Assembly: GCF_001553955.1 (NCBI RefSeq)
Contig: NZ_CP014234.1
Location: forward strand, 1,054,001 to 1,118,000
DNA length: 64,000 nucleotides
Direction of reading: 5' to 3'
Source of the DNA: Moraxella osloensis
Lineage (GTDB): Bacteria > Pseudomonadota > Gammaproteobacteria > Pseudomonadales > Moraxellaceae
In this document: piece by piece, positions 57,720-64,000 of the stretch
Position numbering within the stretch: position 1 is the stretch's first letter
Layout of the letters: each line of letters opens with the position of its first letter
Made by a program: the position numbers and the translations under genes
The notes under the pieces: generated by a model
Told to the model about the DNA's origin: nothing
Database searches by the model: none
Seen by the model: only the letters and a program-made list of their open reading frames with translations

Positions 57720-58904
57720 CTATTCTCCTTGCTCTTTATTTTGACTACTTGCGATTAAAGCTTCAAAGGCACTGCCATCACGGCGTGTCATATTCGGTAC
57801 ATAGCGGCTATAAACCTTAAACAACATGGTAGTATTGGCGTGACCCATCTGCCTTGCGATCCATTCAGGTGCCTCCCCTGCGGCTAGCCAAAGTGTGGCT
57901 GCCGTATGGCGGGTTTGGTAGGCATTACGGGCTTTTAACCCTAACAGTCGAAGCGTGGGATGCCACACTTTACGATTGACATTGTGATAATCGAATGGCT
58001 CTCCTTCTCGATTGCAAAACACGAATTTTGAGCGACCATGGGTGACTTGATACTGTGCTTGTAGCGCTTCATAAACCCAAGGTGACATAGCAATATCTCG
58101 ATTGGATTCTTGGGTTTTGGGCTTACCAATTACGCCTTTAACATACGCTTGGCGAACCCGGATTTCACGGCGGTCAAAATCCACATGCTCCCACGTTAGT
58201 CCATCAATTTCGCTGGTTCGCATGCCGGTGAAAAACCTTACGGTGTAATAGTTTTTATAGTCTTTACGCACGCCATTGATAAATTTCCAAACCTCTTCAA
58301 TGGTGAATGGCTCAATATCAGGCTTATCAAGTTTTAAAACCTTGATATCCTCATAAGGATTTTCAAATTTATAGCGTTTTGCCGCTTCTTGCAGTATCAT
58401 ACGCAAAGTGGTCATTATCGAATTAATTCTGGCTGCTGACAGATGCTTGTTAGCTGTTCCGTAGGTCACTTTGCCGAGAGAAGTACGGAACGCTAACACA
58501 TCTGCCCTTGTGATAGCGATAACACTGCGTTTGCCAAAATGTGGCACCAGATACTTATCCAAAATATCTTTGATTTTGCCGATGTAGCTTGCTCGCCATT
58601 CAATTTGCTTTTCTTCAAACCAAGTTTCAGCAAAGTCTTTAAATATGGGTGTGTCAGATTGAAAACTTAGCACACGCTCTTTGACTGCCATCAGTTCAAT
58701 GCCTTTCTCACTTTTTGGGAAGTATTTGAGATAATCAAATAGTCCAAGGGTGATTTCTGCTTCCATTTTTTGGATGATTTTTTCCAGTTTTTTTCGATTT
58801 TCGGGCGTGTCGATTAGGTTGGTTGTTTCTCGACAGCGTTTATTCAAAAAGCGAAAATCAATCATCAAAAATTTACTTCCTTGACGGGTACGAATGCTGG
58901 CCAT
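57720..58904 (-). CDS. int: Tyrosine-family site-specific integrase
   Basis: About 394 residues from the ATG at 58904 (MASIRTRQGSKFLMIDFRFL), chosen because AAGGAG lies just upstream and the N-terminus matches the DUF3596 arm-binding domain of phage integrases. A SAM-like core-binding domain spans about residues 80-190. The catalytic domain shows Arg I in TGMRTSEIDGLTWEHVD, His-x-x-Arg in YQTRHTAATLWL, and the Tyr nucleophile in MLFKVYSRYVPNM. All catalytic residues are present. It follows xis and probably drives insertion of the 57-64 kb element. Its target site is outside the window. Confidence 0.92.
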   Translation of the reverse strand: MASIRTRQGSKFLMIDFRFLNKRCRETTNLIDTPENRKKLEKIIQKMEAEITLGLFDYLKYFPKSEKGIELMAVKERVLSFQSDTPIFKDFAETWFEEKQIEWRASYIGKIKDILDKYLVPHFGKRSVIAITRADVLAFRTSLGKVTYGTANKHLSAARINSIMTTLRMILQEAAKRYKFENPYEDIKVLKLDKPDIEPFTIEEVWKFINGVRKDYKNYYTVRFFTGMRTSEIDGLTWEHVDFDRREIRVRQAYVKGVIGKPKTQESNRDIAMSPWVYEALQAQYQVTHGRSKFVFCNREGEPFDYHNVNRKVWHPTLRLLGLKARNAYQTRHTAATLWLAAGEAPEWIARQMGHANTTMLFKVYSRYVPNMTRRDGSAFEALIASSQNKEQGE

Positions 58905-58914
58905 AAATTTCTCC

Positions 58915-59130
58915 TTACTGCAATGCCATGGCATTGATGTCGGCTAAAACTGTGTTGCGCATATCCTTTTCTATTTGTTCCCACACATAGAGAATTTTGC
59001 GACCGCCAAACGGGCGAATATAATGCACTCCTTCGATGAGCACGCTATCTTTTAAACAACTGCGAATGGTGGCTTTGTCATATTTGATACGTTCAGATAG
59101 TTCTTCCGTTGTTAGGTAGGTATATGTCAT
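58915..59130 (-). CDS. Excisionase-like HTH protein
   Basis: 71 residues: TYLTTEELSERIKYDKATIR with EGVHYIRPFGGRKILYVWEQIEK, a winged-helix MerR/Xis-type fold. It ends 10 bases before the integrase ATG, the usual xis-int order. It is divergent from the repressor gene across a 248-base control region. Confidence 0.78.
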   Translation of the reverse strand: MTYTYLTTEELSERIKYDKATIRSCLKDSVLIEGVHYIRPFGGRKILYVWEQIEKDMRNTVLADINAMALQ

Positions 59131-59145
59131 AATGACCTCTTGTAG

Positions 59146-59367
59146 AAATAGGTTGATTTAGTTTAAAAAGACTTGTTATCGGGTTATTAGTAAAGATTAT
59201 TCATCTCTAATAACTGCCGATGAACATATAATACCTATTAATAGTTATTAAAGCAACCTATTTTTGAATAAAATTAGGTATTTTTATTCTAATTTTACTT
59301 GCTTATAGATTTATCGAAATAATTTGTACCTACAAAAAGTTTTTAATTATGAATATTTAACCTATTT
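59146..59367. promoter_or_regulatory. Control region with three AACCTATTT sites
   Basis: AACCTATTT occurs at 59255-59263 and 59359-59367 and in inverse at 59146-59154. The outer copies sit next to the xis and repressor starts, as expected for operators of a lysogeny-type switch. Confidence 0.5.
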
Positions 59368-59378
59368 AAAGGTAAAAA

Positions 59379-60014
59379 ATGGATAATCTTTCTTTTCGTT
59401 TGGAACAGGCTAGAAAAAATGCACAGCTAACTCGTGATGAAGTAGTGCAACTGGCTTCTCAGACATCAGGGTTTTCTCGAAGCTCCCTGCAAGATTGGGA
59501 GCAGCAGGAGAGTAGCCGTGAACCTAAACTTGAGTATTTGTTTGACTTGGCGAGAATCTATGGCGTGCATCCATGGACGTTAATGACGGGTGAACAGTTA
59601 TCACAGAGTAGTCAAAACGTGCATTGGTTGGCATTATTGGACATGAATAATCAATCAACTGACTTGTCTTATCCATTGCCTAATTGGTGGCTTAATGAAC
59701 GATCTATTGATGCTTCGCAATTGCAGGGATATTTGTATAAAGGTGATACCATGTCACCATTGATAGGAAATGATGCTGTTGTAATTGTTAATAAACAGCA
59801 AAATCAACTCATTGATGGGGCGGTCTATGCTCTTTTAATCAATAATGAACTTTTTATACGACGCATACAACGATTACCAACAGGATTAAAAATTATCAGC
59901 GATAATCAAAAATATTCTGCATTTGATATTTCACAAGAACAGCTCAAAGAACGTGATTTTTTGGCTGTGATTGGTCAGGTTATCTATATCGGCTCTGATA
60001 TACAAAAAATCTGA
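59379..60014 (+). CDS. XRE/S24-type repressor with an altered protease dyad
   Basis: 211 residues. The N-terminal HTH is NLSFRLEQARKNAQLTRDEV and SSLQDWEQQESSREPKLEYL; the C-terminal domain has the LexA/CI S24 fold. The catalytic Ser position of the family motif GDSMxP reads Thr (GDTMSP), and the Lys position in the YALxxxxxxxxKR motif reads Arg (YALLINNELFIRRIQ). Self-cleavage is therefore doubtful. It faces away from xis-int and probably controls them through the AACCTATTT sites. Confidence 0.85.
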   Translation: MDNLSFRLEQARKNAQLTRDEVVQLASQTSGFSRSSLQDWEQQESSREPKLEYLFDLARIYGVHPWTLMTGEQLSQSSQNVHWLALLDMNNQSTDLSYPLPNWWLNERSIDASQLQGYLYKGDTMSPLIGNDAVVIVNKQQNQLIDGAVYALLINNELFIRRIQRLPTGLKIISDNQKYSAFDISQEQLKERDFLAVIGQVIYIGSDIQKI

Positions 60015-60050
60015 TAGTGATAAAAAGGGCGATTTTCAATGCTTGCTTTT

Positions 60051-61064
60051 TTACGATTTAAAACCAAATTTTTTCAGATAAGGTAGATACTCAGTAATTT
60101 TCAACAAATCCCTTTGTAACTCCTCATTCAGACGTGAGATAAAGCTTTCGGTAGTTTCTCCGACTCGAGCGTATTTACCCCCAAAACTGCTATCATTGGC
60201 AAGTTTTTTGGCGAAAATATTAGCTTGGCTAGCCGTCAATAATTTAGCCCATTTCTTGTCGGATTCGGTTTTTTGTTCTACTTGTTGGTCTGGCTTTTTG
60301 ATGGTTTTAATTACGATAGAAAAATGGGTAATGGTTCGCCCAAATTTGCTCGCATTCAAAGTGAGTTTAAAATCGCCTTGTTTATTAATCTGGTTGATGG
60401 CAGGGTCTAAGATTCGGCGTTTGAATTCGGCAATTTTGGGATATTTATCAGCCACCCCAAAAAATTCTTTCCATGCTTCGACGGTCATTTCTGGTACACC
60501 GCCTGTACCTTTCCACTTGTTGATTAACTCATACAGACGTTTACTGCTACAGCCTTTAAACTCAACGGTTTTGATAAAATCATAACGAGTGTAGGCTTTA
60601 CTGGTATTATCAATCAGAAAGGTTAAAGGATCAGAAAAATCTAGAATAATGAAACCTTGCTCATCTTGATACGATACGCCTTGCAGCCAATGATATTCTG
60701 AGCGAAGCATAGTGAAATTGTTATGATGAGGTTTGAGAACGGTGAGTTTGTCAGCGTCATTTTCTGCTTGGATGGTTTTATCAAGATATAAGGTAAATTT
60801 GAGTTTTCTATCACCTAGAATTTTGGCAGTATCTTTTAAGGCTCGATAGGCATAGATTTCATTGACTCGATTGGCGGCGGCGAATTCTTTGGCACTAATT
60901 AATACTCGTTTGCCACCTGACTGTAATCGATGCAGTTTATTAATGGCAAGCGTCATCAAGTCATGCTCGGCTTCAGTTAAGTCAAAACCTGCTTCGACCA
61001 AGGTATTGGGTTTGATAATCATTACTTTATCAGCACCTGGCTTGTAAAAACTTTGCATCGTCAT
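60051..61064 (-). CDS. Rep_3-family plasmid replication initiator (RepB-like)
   Basis: 337 residues. The two winged-helix domains of Rep_3 initiators are visible: FDLTEAEHDLMTLAINKLHR with AAANRVNEIYAYRALKDTAK in the first, and SKRLYELINKWKGTGG with EMTVEAWKEFFGV in the second. FKRRILDPAINQINKQGDFK is the conserved DNA-contact segment. It binds iterons to open a plasmid origin; five iterons lie 200-300 bases upstream of its start. Presence beside an integrase suggests an integrated plasmid or phage-plasmid. Confidence 0.9.
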   Translation of the reverse strand: MTMQSFYKPGADKVMIIKPNTLVEAGFDLTEAEHDLMTLAINKLHRLQSGGKRVLISAKEFAAANRVNEIYAYRALKDTAKILGDRKLKFTLYLDKTIQAENDADKLTVLKPHHNNFTMLRSEYHWLQGVSYQDEQGFIILDFSDPLTFLIDNTSKAYTRYDFIKTVEFKGCSSKRLYELINKWKGTGGVPEMTVEAWKEFFGVADKYPKIAEFKRRILDPAINQINKQGDFKLTLNASKFGRTITHFSIVIKTIKKPDQQVEQKTESDKKWAKLLTASQANIFAKKLANDSSFGGKYARVGETTESFISRLNEELQRDLLKITEYLPYLKKFGFKS

Positions 61065-61260
61065 AGGGTGACTTGCTATCCATTGTCTCAGATTTATGTG
61101 AGCCTAATTATAGAAGTGCACTTGACGATGGGTAAAATCGTAATCTATGTTAATCTATGTCGGTTACAAAAGTTAATAAAAATTTATGGATATCAATGAA
61201 TTAGGTTTTATTCTGGATTATCTTACGATAAGTACTCTCAATCTATGTTGATATTTCAAC

Positions 61261-61369
61261 TTCATCAATCTGTACACATATTTCACCTATCGGTACATCT
61301 AAATTCATCTAACCGACCATTTTGATTCACCAATCTGTACATTTATCTTCACCTATATGTACACATATC
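61261..61369. repeat. Iteron array (candidate plasmid origin)
   Basis: Five 21-22-bp direct repeats start at 61261, 61282, 61304, 61326 and 61348. The core is TTCACCxATCxGTACA (the third is degenerate). The nearly constant spacing of two helical turns and the position upstream of the Rep_3 gene identify an iteron origin. Confidence 0.8.
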
Positions 61370-61541
61370 TGCGTGCAAAGCCGCTACCATGGCGGAATAC
61401 AGAGCCTCTATAATTTAATAATATAGATAATACTAATACTAATGTTTAATGAAATTTAGAGTGATAAGATTATTTTGATAAAGTTTAATTTCTATCATAA
61501 AAACAAATTTACATGAGACATTCGATATCAAGCATAATTAC

Positions 61542-64000
61542 TTATTTTTTAACTACACCAAACCCTTCATCATATAGCCACTGTATCTCATTTTTATCAT
61601 TATATAGACTTAGTGAAATTTGACAGCCTTGTTCAATATCAATATCATAAAATTCGCATTGTTCCACCATTTGACTAGGCGACAAATACAGCCACGCTTG
61701 TGGCTTAGCGGGTTGTAAAATAGGTTTGGTAAAATCACCGCTATAATCTTGCCATTCTTGTTGTTGCTTTTTAAATACTGGATTAAACGCATTCACATAT
61801 TTTTCTATGGCCAACTCGCCTTCCTTGATAGAGTTGGGATTTATTCGATACAAGGCTTGATACTGTCTATCGCGTAATGGGGTGAATGTTTGATACAGTT
61901 GCTCAGTCATTAGACAGCTATCCACTTGGGCATTTGAAAAAAGCTCATCGCCTTCATCATAAAAGTATCGCTCACAAAACCCTTGTATCTCTCTATCATC
62001 AAGTTTAGCAAATAGACAGTTATCTTTGTCAAAACGCAGTCTAGCATCTATTATGAGTTGATTATTTTGCCAAGGTAACAATTTTGCCAAATCATGGTTT
62101 GGATAGTTTTCATCTTGACTATAACTTTCATAACCTGGATAGATAAAAGCAGGTTGTTTGGGTTTTTGTTGTTGCACGTTTTTGCAATGCCGATAGTTAA
62201 ATTGGGGGATGATAATATTTGGCTCATGAATCGTTTCTCGACGATGACGATTGACTCGCCCAGCGGTCTGTACGATGGACTGAACGCTTGATGCATCAAT
62301 GACTGCCCAATCAAAATCATGGTCACGCCCCACTTCTTCGACAGGCGTGGCAATCACGACAAAGGGTACATTTTTTTGTTGGCTGTGTTTCATGAGTTCG
62401 ATAATTTCGCTATCTTGCTCGATGGTTTCATTACCTGTTTTGCGTTTTTTGCCATCTTTATGACGACTTAGCAAAGTGTCTAAGCGTTGTTCTTTATAAA
62501 AACGATTGATTCGCCAATCATTGGCATGATAGCAAGCGATATGGGCGTGTTGCCAATGATTGGCAAAATAATGAGCAAGGCTAATAGCATGGTGAATATT
62601 TGCGACCCGAATTAAGCCAAAGGATAGGCATTTTCCCCCATTTTGCCATTGCCAAGCGTGTCTATCATGCAAGGTTTGGGCAGATTCTAGTACCGCTTGT
62701 TGCCAATCGCTAATCGTTTCCTTTGGCATGGGTTTGAGTTCGGCTAGACGCAAACTTGGCTTTTTGGCTAAAGCAAGCTGTAATTCATCAAGATGTGTTT
62801 GATAAATGTCTTTAAAGTTTTTATCGTCAGCTTGGGTGTCGCTATCTTGAGTTAGCGTTTGTTGCCAAATTTTGGGTGGATTTTTACTGTCAATTTCATT
62901 ATCGATAATGGCGATATTAAAGGCTTGTTTGTCATCATTTAGTAATGCTTGTCGCATCGCTATACCAGATTCAAAGGCACGATGCACGCTAATAGCTAAT
63001 GTCTTGGAGAGGGTTGCCGATGAGCAAATCACATGGCGACCATACATGGCAGCTAGCTGCACCAAGCGTAATACTGCTATCAAGGCTTTGGGGTCGTAGC
63101 CATCGATTTCATCGAGTATCAAATCACTACTTATTAATCGTAGCAAGGCTTTGACATGATGTCCTTGCTTGTGTGGCTCGCCCGCTGCTATCAGATAATC
63201 AATGGTGGAAACGAGCAAAGGCGATGCCAATAAAGTTTTGCCATCATTGTCACTTATAATGCCCTTTTTGGTGGTTTTCTCAAATAATGGGTTAAGCCAT
63301 GCAGGAATGTCATAATCATCCCCTTTAGCATCAAATATCGGCTCTGGGGGATTTTCATCTTCGTCAATCCCTTGGTTTTTTTTGGCTTTTTCAAATAGTT
63401 CTTGGGTAATATTGTCGCCGATGACAACGGCTAATTCGTCATCGGACAGATTCATGGATTTTTTGAGAGCATCACCTGTTTGCAAGGTCAAAGAGCGTAA
63501 ATTGAGAGCGATACAAATGCGTGGGTCATTGGGTCGCAAGGTGCAAGCGGTGCGTAGATTCATCCGAGTTTTACCGCTACCTGTACCTGCGATATTAAAA
63601 ACAAGCGTCGGTACATCGGGATATTTATCGGCGAATTTTTGCAAGGCATTGCCAGCAACATTTTGCCACTTAAAATGAGCGTTTTGCGTGGGTGTTTTGA
63701 TATATTCGACGGTCTGCTCACATAGTCCAGACAAATTTAATTCTGTCATCATGTTACAAGCGATAAAACTGGCTCGTTCGCCCACATGGCGTAAATGCCA
63801 TTCTAGCGGTTGATTGTGTTGTTTTTTACTATCAACAAAACAGGTATTAGCAAACAGTTGCGTGGGAGTTGGAGTGGCAGGTTGCACCATGTCCAGATAA
63901 TTGACCGCAGAAATGGTATGGTCAGCGTGAATCAAGGCATTACGAGCATGTAAACAGAGGGCTTTATAATAAGTTGGACTGGCGTTGGTAGGCAATAATT
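61542..64000 (-). CDS. Second Cas3 helicase, subtype I-F-like (5'-partial)
   Basis: 817 or more residues; the frame runs past the right edge, and the TTG near 63995 is internal. SF2 helicase motifs are Walker A FNIAGTGSGKTRMNLR (about residues 137-143), the LNLRSLTLQTGDAL block, Walker B LILDEIDGYDP, SSATL, and the motif V-VI stretch VIATPVEEVGRDHDFDWAVI and TAGRVNRHR, which is highly typical of Cas3f. It is clearly different from the Cas2-3 at 36502. In I-F1 operons csy1-csy4 follow cas3; here the iteron region follows instead. Cas2 and HD domains, if present, lie outside the window. Confidence 0.8.
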   Translation of the reverse strand, partial: LLPTNASPTYYKALCLHARNALIHADHTISAVNYLDMVQPATPTPTQLFANTCFVDSKKQHNQPLEWHLRHVGERASFIACNMMTELNLSGLCEQTVEYIKTPTQNAHFKWQNVAGNALQKFADKYPDVPTLVFNIAGTGSGKTRMNLRTACTLRPNDPRICIALNLRSLTLQTGDALKKSMNLSDDELAVVIGDNITQELFEKAKKNQGIDEDENPPEPIFDAKGDDYDIPAWLNPLFEKTTKKGIISDNDGKTLLASPLLVSTIDYLIAAGEPHKQGHHVKALLRLISSDLILDEIDGYDPKALIAVLRLVQLAAMYGRHVICSSATLSKTLAISVHRAFESGIAMRQALLNDDKQAFNIAIIDNEIDSKNPPKIWQQTLTQDSDTQADDKNFKDIYQTHLDELQLALAKKPSLRLAELKPMPKETISDWQQAVLESAQTLHDRHAWQWQNGGKCLSFGLIRVANIHHAISLAHYFANHWQHAHIACYHANDWRINRFYKEQRLDTLLSRHKDGKKRKTGNETIEQDSEIIELMKHSQQKNVPFVVIATPVEEVGRDHDFDWAVIDASSVQSIVQTAGRVNRHRRETIHEPNIIIPQFNYRHCKNVQQQKPKQPAFIYPGYESYSQDENYPNHDLAKLLPWQNNQLIIDARLRFDKDNCLFAKLDDREIQGFCERYFYDEGDELFSNAQVDSCLMTEQLYQTFTPLRDRQYQALYRINPNSIKEGELAIEKYVNAFNPVFKKQQQEWQDYSGDFTKPILQPAKPQAWLYLSPSQMVEQCEFYDIDIEQGCQISLSLYNDKNEIQWLYDEGFGVVKK

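Larger units (their letters stand above)
57254..64000. mobile_element. Plasmid/phage-like element (int, xis, S24 repressor, Rep_3, Cas3)
   Basis: The genes of an integrating phage (int, xis, repressor with operators) are linked to an iteron plasmid initiator and a Cas3. The left side was cut by IS3, and the right boundary is beyond the window. Whether this is integrated or a rearranged plasmid join cannot be told from the sequence. Confidence 0.45.

Overview
The window reads as a chromosome segment from a gammaproteobacterium of the Moraxellaceae (Moraxella/Faucicola or Psychrobacter-like). This placement is an inference from gene families, moderate AT content and a subtype I-F CRISPR repeat; no 16S gene is present. 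The left 29 kb is ordinary, mostly metabolic chromosome. The right 35 kb is accessory DNA.

Layout. 1-5.7 kb: 3' end of an aldehyde dehydrogenase, an MpaB-type (DUF2236) oxygenase, and an EmrAB-like efflux pair whose MFS gene carries an in-frame ochre stop. 5.7-11.4 kb: a protein made of two tandem 3-hydroxyacyl-CoA dehydrogenase units, then a heme-enzyme cluster (catalase-like protein, DyP peroxidase, unknown 189-aa protein). 12-20.5 kb: an alkanesulfonate utilisation locus (ssuD, LysR regulator, FMN reductase, ssuBCA) with a decayed metNIQ methionine transporter inside it. 20.8-29.3 kb: a divergently controlled fatty-acid degradation operon (TetR | acyl-CoA dehydrogenase, thiolase, FadB-type protein, alpha-methylacyl-CoA racemase, acyl-CoA ligase) with three matching palindromes in the control region.

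29.4-48.3 kb: a candidate genomic island. A 104-bp direct repeat (29383-29486 and 48213-48316) made of a tRNA 3' end plus its terminator brackets arsBC/arsR, a TetR-controlled lipid operon, IS remnants and a complete minimal type I-F2 (I-Fv) CRISPR-Cas locus. That locus is cas1, cas2-3, cas7fv, cas5fv, cas6f and a 92-repeat array (91 spacers). The array preserves blocks of repeat variants, a duplicated spacer pair, and a spacer pair differing only by synonymous codon changes.

48.4-57.3 kb: an insertion-sequence graveyard with a MITE-like element, an orphan HipB-like regulator, and IS427-, IS5-, IS630- and IS3-family elements that truncate a phosphatase, an iron alcohol dehydrogenase and a small element gene.

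57.3-64 kb: a plasmid/phage-like element with integrase, excisionase, a degenerate S24-type repressor with candidate operators, a Rep_3 initiator with five iterons, and the C-terminal ~817 residues of a second, distinct subtype I-F Cas3 running off the right edge. No csy genes lie downstream of this Cas3, where a standard I-F1 operon would have them.
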